Shown here: piece after piece, positions 41,700-49,646 of the stretch | Numbering within the stretch: position 1 is the first letter of the stretch | How the letters are laid out: every line of letters starts with the position of its first letter | Source of the DNA: Gammaproteobacteria bacterium | Lineage (GTDB): Bacteria > Pseudomonadota > Gammaproteobacteria > Thiotrichales > Thiotrichaceae | Reading direction: 5' to 3' | DNA: 64,000 bases | NCBI GenBank assembly: GCA_018822845.1 | Contig: JAHJJD010000063.1 | Coordinates: 1-64,000 of the forward strand | The notes under the pieces: generated by a model | Databases searched by the model: none | What the model saw: only the letters and a program-made list of their open reading frames with translations | Told to the model about the DNA's origin: nothing | Translations under genes and position numbers: made by a program

Positions 41700-42763
41700 G
41701 CTGGTTTCCCGTAATACTTGCGCAACAGCCAGAAACTGATGGCCAGTACCGCGATGTGTATCGGCCACAGACCGGGGAAGGGGGGGAAATCGCCGCGCTC
41801 AATCATGCTCTTGACTGTCGCCAGCGCGTTGGCGTACAGCGCATAGATCAGGATGGCGATTGCAATCTTGCTGTAACGCCCTTGCCGTGGCGCAGTGTAG
41901 CTGAGCGGGAAAGCCAGCATCGCCAGAATCGGCGTGGACAGGATGACGCCCAGCCGCCACTGCAACTCAGCCTGTGATGGCAAGTCGGTTTTCTGGATCA
42001 GTTCCTGTGAAGGGATGGAACCCATATTGCTGCCGCCATTGTAATCACGCAGCGGAATACGGATGCCGTGCTCGCCGAATTTCACCACGGTCATGCCGCC
42101 CTGCGCCGGGTCGGTTTCGTAGCGGTAACCGTCACGGATTTGCAGCACCCGCTCACCGCTGGCGGAGTCGATGAACAGCACGGCGGAACGCGCCCAGATG
42201 AGAATTTCTTTCGCACCATCCTGCGCGCGGATAAAAAAGCGTTCCATCACCGTGTGGTTGGGGTCGATGCTTTCCGCCAGCACGGTGTAGTTGTTGCCTT
42301 TGGGGCCTGAGGTGACGAATTCACCGGGAGGAATGCCAGCGGCTTCCGGACGTTCGTTGATTTCACGGCGCAGGTCGAGGTTTTGCTGCTCCAGCCAGGG
42401 GGAAACAAAAATCACCAGTGCCGCCAGCAGGATGCTCAGCGGTAGCACGAAACTGAAAATGGCGCGGTAGAAATGGCGAGGGGCAAATCCGGCAGCACGC
42501 AGGGCGGTCATTTCCGAGTCCCGGTACAGGCGGCTGAAAGCCAGCATCATGCCGATCAGCAGGGCAACCGGTACCAGCCGGATCAGTTGTTTCAGCGAAC
42601 CGAACCACAACAGGCTACCCACCAGATCGGCGGGCAGTTCGCCAGTGCTGGCGTCGGCCAGCAGGCGCACGAAAGTGTTGCCGACAATGATCAGCGTCAG
42701 CACCAGCAGGGTGGCTGCGAAGCTGAGGGCAATTTCCTTGAACAGGTAACGGTTGATGATCAT
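41696..42763 (-). CDS. lptF: LPS export permease LptF
   Basis: A 355-residue partner of LptG. IINRYLFKEIALSFAATLLVL, the coupling helix RDSEMTALRAAGFAPRHFYR, a periplasmic domain (GNNYTVLAESI, ILIWARSAVLFID), and C-terminal helices. Unlike many genomes it is not beside pepA but ends an operon with GT2, ArnT-like and PAP2 genes, 10 bp after the PAP2 stop. This ties LPS export to lipid-linked sugar modification. Confidence 0.94.
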   Translation of the reverse strand: MIINRYLFKEIALSFAATLLVLTLIIVGNTFVRLLADASTGELPADLVGSLLWFGSLKQLIRLVPVALLIGMMLAFSRLYRDSEMTALRAAGFAPRHFYRAIFSFVLPLSILLAALVIFVSPWLEQQNLDLRREINERPEAAGIPPGEFVTSGPKGNNYTVLAESIDPNHTVMERFFIRAQDGAKEILIWARSAVLFIDSASGERVLQIRDGYRYETDPAQGGMTVVKFGEHGIRIPLRDYNGGSNMGSIPSQELIQKTDLPSQAELQWRLGVILSTPILAMLAFPLSYTAPRQGRYSKIAIAILIYALYANALATVKSMIERGDFPPFPGLWPIHIAVLAISFWLLRKYYGKPA

Positions 42764-42773
42764 GGGTGATGTT

Positions 42774-43586
42774 TCAGGTCGGGTTGCGCCATGTTTTCCA
42801 GAGTGTAGTCAGACAGGCCGCTGTTGCCAAAGTTGCGATGCCCATCTGGAGCGGGAAAGCCTGCGGGTAGCCGCTATCCAGCCAGAACAGGAGTATCGCA
42901 AACAACAGGTAAAGGGCGGACATTACCCGCCTTCCACTCAGGCTGTTTGCCCACTGCCAGCGCTGCGCCAGCGACCAGCCTGCCCAAGCGGAAAACCAGC
43001 CGAATGCGCCGCCTGCCAACACATCCGTCAGCCAGTGTGCGCCCACCGCCATGCGGCTCAAGCCAACCAGTGCGGCGGCCATGAACAGCAGCACCGTCAG
43101 CCTTTCCCGCTGCAAGACCAGCGCATACACGCCCGCCAGCACAAAAGCCGCCGTAGTATGCCCCGAAGGAAAGCTGAAGTTTTGCAAGTCAATGCCGATC
43201 ACATGCACCTGTTCGCCCAGTGCTGCCAGCGGACGTTCCATTGCCAGCAAGGGTTTCAGGCTGCGGGTAAGCAGTGTGGCGATCAGCCCGGCCAGTAAAC
43301 CGGCGGGCAGCAATTGTGGAAAACGGAACGCCAGCAGGCTCAACAGCGCCAGTGACACCAGCGCATCGCCGAGAATGGTGATGTTTGCCCAGACCGCATC
43401 AGGCAACAGACGAAATACGCTGTTCATGTCCCAAAACAGCCCGGTGTTCAGGCCACCCATGCCCACCGTTGCCGCCAGCAAAGCCAGCAACATGGCCGGT
43501 ACGCCCACGCTGTCCAGAAAAGAGTCATCGGTCGCTGCGCGCCGGTACTGAGCGAAGTCGAAGTGGAGCCGAAGTGCCATGGTCAT
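42774..43586 (-). CDS. PAP2-family phosphatase
   Basis: A 270-residue membrane phosphatase. PAP2 motifs: KPLLAMERP, SFPSGHTTAAF and GLSRMAVGAHWLTDVLAG; about six helices. Likely dephosphorylates a lipid carrier (undecaprenyl diphosphate) or lipid A. I take ATG 43586, overlapping the ArnT-like stop by ATGA; ATG 43580 is also possible. The first dozen residues (LHFDFAQYRRAA) are encoded by a copy of the dispersed TTCGACTTCGCTCAGT repeat, so the N-terminus is repeat-derived. Confidence 0.88.
   Translation of the reverse strand: MTMALRLHFDFAQYRRAATDDSFLDSVGVPAMLLALLAATVGMGGLNTGLFWDMNSVFRLLPDAVWANITILGDALVSLALLSLLAFRFPQLLPAGLLAGLIATLLTRSLKPLLAMERPLAALGEQVHVIGIDLQNFSFPSGHTTAAFVLAGVYALVLQRERLTVLLFMAAALVGLSRMAVGAHWLTDVLAGGAFGWFSAWAGWSLAQRWQWANSLSGRRVMSALYLLFAILLFWLDSGYPQAFPLQMGIATLATAACLTTLWKTWRNPT
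43538..43575. repeat. Dispersed repeat copy at the 5' end of the PAP2 gene
   Basis: Plus-strand GCCGGTACTGAGCGAAGTCG followed by AAGTGG; on the minus strand it translates as HFDFAQYRRA. Same family as the copies at 4709 and 44528. Confidence 0.8.
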
Positions 43587-45292
43587 TTCACCCGTTTCGC
43601 CAGCATTACACCGCCCTGTTTGAACACCGTCTGGTATTCCCCCGGTGGCAGCGAACCGGCTTTGGTAAATACATATTCGCCCACCTGCGGCGGGCGCTGC
43701 GGGGTAATCCGCTCGCGGTAAACGGTGAAACTGGGCATGTTCAAGCCATCCATCACCACTACGGAATCGGCCAGATAATGGCGTGCAAAGCGGGCAGCTT
43801 CTTTCACTGGCGCTTGCTGAATCCAGGCAATTACCGGAATCAGTACGCTGACGATAAACAGTGCCTGCAATACTGCCGCCCCAGCCAGTCGCCAAAAATT
43901 TTGCACTTTCGGCCACAGCAGCAGCGCCAGCAGCGCCAGCAGGTAAATTCCGGCTGCCGTCTTGTAATGATTGCCGGTTACCTTACCTGCCTGTTGCAGC
44001 AAACCCTGAAAATACTCCGCCGGATTCTGTTCCACTGCTTTGGCCAGTATTTCCGGCAGGAAGAACAGTGTGGCTGCAAACAGGATGGCCGGAATCAGCG
44101 TCAACCAGCGGTTGGGGTTTGCCCCGCAATGTTTCGCCAGCAACAGTATCAGCGGCGTGATGCCATACAGCAGGTAGTGCGGTAATTGCGTGCTGGAAAA
44201 TGAGAACAGTACGAATACCAGCAGGAACCAGAACCAAAGGAAGCGGTTAAATGCTCCCTCTCCCCGGTTTTTCTCCCGTAACATCTGCACGACCAAGCCG
44301 CCAAACGGCATGATGATCAATGGCAGTGCAACCAGGTAGTACCAGACTACTCCGCCATGCCCTTCCATGGTGTCGGAAAAGCGGCTGACATTGTGTTTGA
44401 AAAAGAATCCGTCGATAAACGCCTGCCCCTGTGCCAGGTATTCGAGGATGTACCATGGGGCAGCGATGGCTAGAAAGACGGTCAGGCCGTAGGGGTGGAA
44501 TACGGTTTTCAGCCAGTTTTTCCACCCTTCGACTCCACTTCGACTTCGCTCAGTGCGGGCGCTCAGGGTACGGTATTGGGTAAGGTAGAGGAAGGCGCTG
44601 GTCACAAACGGAATGGCGACTGCTATTGGCCCTTTACACAAAAAGCCCAGCCCCAGCCAGAAAAACACCCGGAACATTACCATGCGGGTCGGGTTTTCCC
44701 AGTAACGCCAGATGTCGAACAGGGTCAGTGCGATCAGCAGGTTCAGCACGGCGTCGGCGGTAGCAGCGCGCCCGATGACGAGGATCATGGGGGCGGTGGC
44801 GACCATAAGGGCGGCGAGGATGGCGGGCCGGTTCCCTTCGACTCCGCTGGCTTCGACCATGTTCCCTTCGACTCCGCTCAGGGAACGGGAATCCCGGTGG
44901 CTGAGCGGAGTCGAAGCCAGAGGAGTCGAAGGGAACATGGTCGAAGCCATCCGTGGCTTGGCAAAGTAATACGTCGCCATCACCCAGGCACTAGCCGCCA
45001 GCGCAGACGGCAGGCGCAACGTCCACTCATGCAGCCCGAACATGGATACACTGATTGCCTGCAACCAGTAGATCAGGATCGGTTTGTCGAAACGCGGCTC
45101 GCCATTGAGGAAGGTGGTGATGAAGTCGCCACGCTGGAGCATTTCCCAGGTGGCGGCACTGAATGCGCCTTCGTCCAGATCAAACAGGGCCGGAGTGCCC
45201 AGTTGCCAGAAAAACGCCAACAACACCAATGGCAGCAAAAACACGTCGCCACTGCGCAGCAGCCAGTAGCGCAGGCCGGATGCAGGTCTCAT
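43583..45292 (-). CDS. GT39-family (ArnT-like) glycosyltransferase with repeat-derived insertions
   Basis: A 569-residue membrane glycosyltransferase using a polyprenyl-phosphate sugar. The catalytic first loop FDLDEGAFSAATWEMLQRG has the Asp-Glu pair, then GEPRFDKPILIYWLQA, as in ArnT, which transfers aminoarabinose to lipid A. Two segments are translated repeats: about residues 115-153 (STPLASTPLSHRDSRSLSG, then EASGVEGN) and about 240-254 (LSARTERSRSGVEG). Both fall in loops between helices, so the frame and probably the fold survive. Overlaps the GT2 gene upstream and the PAP2 gene downstream by ATGA. Confidence 0.88.
   Translation of the reverse strand: MRPASGLRYWLLRSGDVFLLPLVLLAFFWQLGTPALFDLDEGAFSAATWEMLQRGDFITTFLNGEPRFDKPILIYWLQAISVSMFGLHEWTLRLPSALAASAWVMATYYFAKPRMASTMFPSTPLASTPLSHRDSRSLSGVEGNMVEASGVEGNRPAILAALMVATAPMILVIGRAATADAVLNLLIALTLFDIWRYWENPTRMVMFRVFFWLGLGFLCKGPIAVAIPFVTSAFLYLTQYRTLSARTERSRSGVEGWKNWLKTVFHPYGLTVFLAIAAPWYILEYLAQGQAFIDGFFFKHNVSRFSDTMEGHGGVVWYYLVALPLIIMPFGGLVVQMLREKNRGEGAFNRFLWFWFLLVFVLFSFSSTQLPHYLLYGITPLILLLAKHCGANPNRWLTLIPAILFAATLFFLPEILAKAVEQNPAEYFQGLLQQAGKVTGNHYKTAAGIYLLALLALLLWPKVQNFWRLAGAAVLQALFIVSVLIPVIAWIQQAPVKEAARFARHYLADSVVVMDGLNMPSFTVYRERITPQRPPQVGEYVFTKAGSLPPGEYQTVFKQGGVMLAKRVK
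44528..44573. repeat. Dispersed repeat copy inside the ArnT-like gene (first)
   Basis: CTTCGACTCCACTTCGACTT followed by CGCTCAGTGCGGGCGCTCAG; translated on the minus strand as LSARTERSRSGVEG. Confidence 0.8.
44831..44948. repeat. Palindromic dispersed repeat cluster inside the ArnT-like gene (second)
   Basis: Begins GTTCCCTTCGACTCCGCTGG and CTTCGACCATGTTCCCTTCG and ends with the reverse complements (GGAGTCGAAGGGAACATGG, TCGAAGCC), with an inner copy GTTCCCTTCGACTCCGCTCA at its centre. About 118 bp, translated in frame. Confidence 0.88.
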
Positions 45293-46290
45293 TGCGCAGG
45301 CGGTTCATGCCAGCTGCGTGCATCGGCGTTGAGCGGCTGGCGGATGATGTACGGCGTGCGGTTGGATGACTCGAAATACACCCGCGTCAGCAATTCTGCA
45401 ATGATGCCGGTGGTCAGGAACTGGATGGAGGTTATCACCAGCATGACCCCGGCCATCAGCAGTGGGCGTGTGCCAATGTCATTGCCCAGCAGGAATTTGT
45501 CGATGCCCAGCCAGGTCAGGATCAGCGACCCGACCAGGCCAAACGCCAGCCCGATAGTGCCGAAGAAATGCCCTGGACGCGCGCGGAAACGCATGAAGAA
45601 CCACATGAACAGCAGGTCGATGATCACCCGGAAGGTACGTGAAATGCCGTATTTGGATTCCCCGCTCAGGCGGGCGTTGTGGTTGACCACCCGTTCACCG
45701 ATACGGGAAGGGCGTACCGCAGTGGCAATCCACGTTGGGATGAAGCGGTGCATTTCCCCATACAGGCGCACCCCTTTCATGGCGGCGGCGCGGTACACCT
45801 TGAGGCTGCAACCGTAGTCGTGCAGGTGTACCCCGGTGACTTCGCGGATCAGGCGGTTGGCAATGCGTGACGGAATCTTGCGCATGACCAGCGTATCCTT
45901 GCGGTTCTTGCGCCAGCCAACCAGCAGGTCGAGGTCGCGTTCGTGCAATTCCTGAATCATGCCGGGGATATCCGTCGGATCGTTTTGCAGGTCGCCGTCC
46001 AGCGTCACCAGCAGGGTTCCGCGCGCTTCGTCGATACCGGCCTGCATGGCGGCGGTTTGGCCGAAGTTGCGTTGCAGCTCGACGATGTGGATGTGTTTGC
46101 CGTATTTGGCAACGGCTTCCAGCAGACGAACCAGCGTTCTGTCATTGCTGCCGTCGTCGACCAGCACCAGCTCCCACGGGTGGCTGAAATTGGCCAGCGC
46201 CTTGCTGACCCGCTCCACCAGCGGCAGGACATTGTCTTCCTCATTGTAGAAAGGAACGATAATGCTGACGCTATCAACAGAATTTGTCAT
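45289..46290 (-). CDS. GT2-family glycosyltransferase (ArnC/DPM-like)
   Basis: A 333-residue polyprenyl-phosphate glycosyltransferase. GT-A start VSIIVPFYNEEDNVLPLVE, DDGSNDRT, ELQRNFGQTAAMQAG and metal motif LDGDLQNDP, then two C-terminal helices (FGTIGLAFGLVGSLILTW and MAGVMLVITSIQFLTTGII). ArnC-type enzymes make the lipid-linked sugar that ArnT uses, matching the next gene, which it overlaps by ATGA. The sugar is unknown because no arnA/arnB is present. Confidence 0.92.
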   Translation of the reverse strand: MTNSVDSVSIIVPFYNEEDNVLPLVERVSKALANFSHPWELVLVDDGSNDRTLVRLLEAVAKYGKHIHIVELQRNFGQTAAMQAGIDEARGTLLVTLDGDLQNDPTDIPGMIQELHERDLDLLVGWRKNRKDTLVMRKIPSRIANRLIREVTGVHLHDYGCSLKVYRAAAMKGVRLYGEMHRFIPTWIATAVRPSRIGERVVNHNARLSGESKYGISRTFRVIIDLLFMWFFMRFRARPGHFFGTIGLAFGLVGSLILTWLGIDKFLLGNDIGTRPLLMAGVMLVITSIQFLTTGIIAELLTRVYFESSNRTPYIIRQPLNADARSWHEPPAQ

Positions 46291-46430
46291 GGAATCAATG
46301 TCCGCTTGGAATGAGTGATGCGCGGGATTATACGTTAAACCGGGTGTGTGGCGACAGCAGTGTTAACGCGCAATCGCTGGCGTGTTCGGCTACAATGCAG
46401 CGCAATATTGTCTTGCATGGCAGGTAAAAC

Positions 46431-47366
46431 ATGACGGAAGCACAAGGAAAGTCTGGCCAGGTCTGGCAACTGGCGATTTCATGGCTAGTCCTGATCCTGT
46501 TTGCAGTCGGGATCGAGTACTGGATTGGCTGGAAAACCGTGCTGGAGCCGTGGATGGCTTTCAGTTGGATGCAAGGGCTGGTGGCGCTGGTGCTGCTGGT
46601 GCTGAGCTATGCGCTGCGGGCGTGGCGTATGTATGACTATTTCCCGCAATTTCTTACCGGTAAGTGGCTGCAAACCTGGCGGCTGATGCTGATCCACAAT
46701 GCATTGAACAATCTGTTGCCTGCACGCGCGGGTGAGGTGAGTTTCCCGATTCTGATGAAACGCTATTTCGCGGTGGGCTATGCACATTCGATGTCGGCGT
46801 TGTTGTGGTTTCGGGCGCTGGATTTGCATGCGATCCTGGCGTTTGCGATATTCCCGCTGATGATTTCGACGCGCTTGCGGGCGTTGGCGTGGCCACTGCT
46901 GTTTGTGTGGATGTCGTTGCCGGTGCTGGCTTACCTGTTGCGCAACCGCATTGAGGTGCATCTGGCGGGCAAGGATGGCAAGTTCAGCGAACTCATGCAG
47001 AAAGCCATGTACGGGCTGCCGGACAGTTGGGGCGCATTCTGGCGCAGTTGGGCGATGACCTGGGCGAACTGGATTGTGAAACTGGTGACCCTGGCGTGGT
47101 TGCTGGGGCAATTCGTGCCGGATGTGAACTGGAATTTGTTGCTGACCAGTGTGGTCACGGGCGAATTGACTAGTGTCCTGCCCATCCATGCGCCGGGCGG
47201 TTTCGGTACTTACGAAGCGGGTGTGGTGGCACCGCTGTCACGGCTGGCGGATATGAAACTGGCTACGACGGCAGCGGTAAACCTGCACTTGTTCGTATTG
47301 GGTTCCTCATTGGTGGGGGCGTTGATTGGTTTGTTGATTCCATTGAAAGAAAACAAAGATGCTTGA
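46431..47366 (+). CDS. LPG synthase TM-domain protein (UPF0104/DUF-type flippase-like)
   Basis: A 311-residue polytopic protein of the lysylphosphatidylglycerol-synthase TM family without the cytoplasmic synthase domain. Characteristic parts are LMLIHNALNNLLPARAGEVSFPILMKRYF and TGELTSVLPIHAPGGFGTYEAGVVAPL. Such proteins are often beside GT39/PAP2 genes and may flip lipid-linked sugars. First gene of the plus-strand envelope operon, divergent from the GT2 operon; overlaps the next gene by 8 bp. Confidence 0.82.
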   Translation: MTEAQGKSGQVWQLAISWLVLILFAVGIEYWIGWKTVLEPWMAFSWMQGLVALVLLVLSYALRAWRMYDYFPQFLTGKWLQTWRLMLIHNALNNLLPARAGEVSFPILMKRYFAVGYAHSMSALLWFRALDLHAILAFAIFPLMISTRLRALAWPLLFVWMSLPVLAYLLRNRIEVHLAGKDGKFSELMQKAMYGLPDSWGAFWRSWAMTWANWIVKLVTLAWLLGQFVPDVNWNLLLTSVVTGELTSVLPIHAPGGFGTYEAGVVAPLSRLADMKLATTAAVNLHLFVLGSSLVGALIGLLIPLKENKDA

Positions 47367-48828
47367 ACGTATGAAAGGTGAGTGGGGGCTACTCATCTTG
47401 TTGATTTTGGCGGTGACGGCGTACCGTGCGTGGGTGGTCGCGACCAGCGGCCTGGGCCTGTATATCGATGAAGCGCAATACTGGTATTGGGCGCAGAACA
47501 TGGATTGGGGGTTTTATTCCAAGCCGCCAGTGATTGCTGCCATCATTGCCGCGACGACATCGGTGTGTGGCGACAGCGAGTTTTGCGTGCGTTCCGGCAG
47601 TTTGCTGTTCTATCCGCTGAGTACGTTGGTACTGTTTCTGTTGGCTCGGCGGCTGTTCGATGCGAAAACGGCGCTGGCGGCGGCAGTGCTGTTCCTGACC
47701 CTGCCTGCGGTGAGTTTGTCTTCTACCCTGATTTCGACCGATGTGGCGCTGTTTTTCTGCTGGACGCTGGCTTTGTATGCATTCGTGCGGGCACTGGCCA
47801 GCGATTCCTGGGGCGACTGGCTGTTGCTGGGTGTCGCTATCGGCGTGGGGATGCTGAGCAAGTACACAATGGGGATTTTCTTCGTGTCTGCGCTCCTGTA
47901 TGCCTTGGTCGGCAAGCGGCTGGATTTGCTGCTGAACATGCGTGCATGGGTGGCGGTTTTGCTGGCTGCGCTGATCTTTGCGCCGAATTTGTGGTGGAAC
48001 TGGCAGCATGATTTCCCCACTTTCCAGCATACGGCGGAAATTGCCGAGGTTGGTTCCGGCTGGCATCTGGATGGGGTGGCGGATTTTCTGGGGGGGCAGT
48101 TTGGCGTTTTTGGCTTGCTGCTGTTTCCATTGTTCCTGTGGGCGATTTTTGTCTGGAAAGGTAAGCAGCGGGCGCTGTTGCTGAGTTTTTCCCTGCCATT
48201 TCTGCTGATCATTAGCTTGCAGGCGTTGCTGGGGTATGCGAATGCGAACTGGGCGGCACCGACCTATGTGGCAGCGACCCTGCTGGTGTCTGCCTGGTTA
48301 TTTCTCCCCTCGCCCCTTGAGGGAGAGGGGTCGGGGGTGAGGGGTAAAAAGCGTAAAACTTTCGCTGTTGCCTTGCTGCTCAATATACTGCTTGGTCTGC
48401 TGGTCTATCACCCCGCGCCACTTAACCATTTGCTCAATACCGATCTGCAAAAGCGCCTGAAAGGCTGGGAAGAAATCGGCCAGCAGTATCAATCCCTCCA
48501 GCAGCGCTACCCGGATGCGTTGTTGCTGTCAGAAAGCCGCGCCATCCTGAGCGAACTGGCCTACTACGCACGACCGCAAGGTTTGCGGGGGGTAAGCTGG
48601 AACCCGCAGCACCTGTTGCGCCACCACTACGATCTGGTGACAACGCTGGAAGACAACGTGGGCAGGGATTTCCTGCTGGTGACGGATACTGGTTTGCCAG
48701 CCAGTGCAGCAAGCTATTTCACCAGCGAGGAACAGGTTGGCAACCTGCATATGGACATTCATGCGCGTTACAAACTGGATTACAAGGTCTGGCTGTTGCG
48801 CGGTTTCAAGGGGTTGGAAACGCAATGA
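47359..48828 (+). CDS. GT39-family glycosyltransferase (ArnT-like, second copy)
   Basis: A 489-residue membrane glycosyltransferase with the catalytic loop LYIDEAQYWYWAQNMDWGFYSKPPVIA (shown as LYIDEAQYWYWAQ and YSKPPVIA). About residues 314-329 (LPSPLEGEGSGVRGKKRK) are a translated dispersed repeat between two helices. The C-terminal domain (LLSESRAILSELAYYARP, LDYKVWLLRGF) is periplasmic. It overlaps the LPG-TM gene and the PAP2 gene, making a three-gene operon that mirrors the divergent one. Confidence 0.88.
   Translation: MLERMKGEWGLLILLILAVTAYRAWVVATSGLGLYIDEAQYWYWAQNMDWGFYSKPPVIAAIIAATTSVCGDSEFCVRSGSLLFYPLSTLVLFLLARRLFDAKTALAAAVLFLTLPAVSLSSTLISTDVALFFCWTLALYAFVRALASDSWGDWLLLGVAIGVGMLSKYTMGIFFVSALLYALVGKRLDLLLNMRAWVAVLLAALIFAPNLWWNWQHDFPTFQHTAEIAEVGSGWHLDGVADFLGGQFGVFGLLLFPLFLWAIFVWKGKQRALLLSFSLPFLLIISLQALLGYANANWAAPTYVAATLLVSAWLFLPSPLEGEGSGVRGKKRKTFAVALLLNILLGLLVYHPAPLNHLLNTDLQKRLKGWEEIGQQYQSLQQRYPDALLLSESRAILSELAYYARPQGLRGVSWNPQHLLRHHYDLVTTLEDNVGRDFLLVTDTGLPASAASYFTSEEQVGNLHMDIHARYKLDYKVWLLRGFKGLETQ
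48304..48344. repeat. Dispersed GC-rich repeat inside the second GT39 gene
   Basis: CTCCCCTCGCCCCTTGAGGG followed by AGAGGGGTCGGGGGTGAGGG. It encodes PLEGEGSGVRG, a repeat peptide seen in many bacterial genomes when this element is inserted in frame. Different family from the TTCGACTCCGC repeats. Confidence 0.8.
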
Positions 48829-49538
48829 GCGCCTGGATAACATTCTGGAAGCAGCATCCGCAAATCTGGTTGTGGCTCAATATCGTGGCTGCGTCGACAA
48901 CGGTTTTCTGGTTTTCCGGCTGGGATCTGACAGTAGCGCAGTTTTTCTATGACCCGGTTAGCGGGGCGAAACACTGGTTGCTGGAAGACTTTCCTTTATG
49001 GAAGGCCCTGTTCTATGACGGCGTGCCGTATGTGGCGGGGGTGGTGCTGATTGGCAGCCTGCTGGTCATTCTGGGCAGCACACTGTTGCGGCGCTGGCAC
49101 CGCTGGCGTTTGTATGCGGCTTATGTGCTGTTTGTGTTCCTGTTGGGGCCGGGTTTGCTGGTCAATTCGCTGTTCAAGGATCACTGGGGCAGGGCACGTC
49201 CAGTGCAGGTGGAGCAACTGGGTGGAACGGAAACCTACACGCCGCCGCTGTATTACGTAGCAGGTGGGGAGGGGCGTTCCTTTCCCAGTGGGCATAGTTC
49301 CATCGGCTTTGCCTTTGTCGCATTCTGGTTCCTGTTGCGGCGGCACAGACCAGGCTGGGCGAAACTGGCTCTGGCGGTAACGTTGGCGTTTGGTTGCACG
49401 ATTGGATTGACGCGCATGGCGGCGGGTGGGCATTTCCTGTCGGATGTGATGTGGTCGTGCTGGGTTCCATTGTTTGCGGCATGGATACTCTACTATCCAC
49501 TGATGCGTATCCCCGAACGTGAGCTGCGCTATAAGTAA
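48825..49538 (+). CDS. PAP2-family phosphatase (second copy)
   Basis: A 237-residue membrane phosphatase: KDHWGRARP, SFPSGHSSIGFAFVAFW and TRMAAGGHFLSDVMWS give the three PAP2 motifs, with about six helices. It overlaps the GT39 gene by ATGA. Resembles lipid A 1-/4'-phosphatases (LpxE/LpxF-like) by its AGGEGRSFPSGHSS spacing, but undecaprenyl pyrophosphatase is equally possible. Confidence 0.88.
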   Translation: MSAWITFWKQHPQIWLWLNIVAASTTVFWFSGWDLTVAQFFYDPVSGAKHWLLEDFPLWKALFYDGVPYVAGVVLIGSLLVILGSTLLRRWHRWRLYAAYVLFVFLLGPGLLVNSLFKDHWGRARPVQVEQLGGTETYTPPLYYVAGGEGRSFPSGHSSIGFAFVAFWFLLRRHRPGWAKLALAVTLAFGCTIGLTRMAAGGHFLSDVMWSCWVPLFAAWILYYPLMRIPERELRYK

Positions 49539-49646
49539 AACATGGTGTTTTCCGTCAATTTAAGCTGACCCATGTTGAATAGATATGGCTTATGAGCTAG
49601 CCTTGCAAGATTGATAGCCATTCAGTCTTCTTGCGAGGAAGCCACA

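Noticed and set aside
43587-43916. N-terminal extension of the PAP2 ORF
   Set aside because: Lies wholly within the ArnT-like gene in another frame and has shadow composition; the ATGA-coupled start at 43586 is better.
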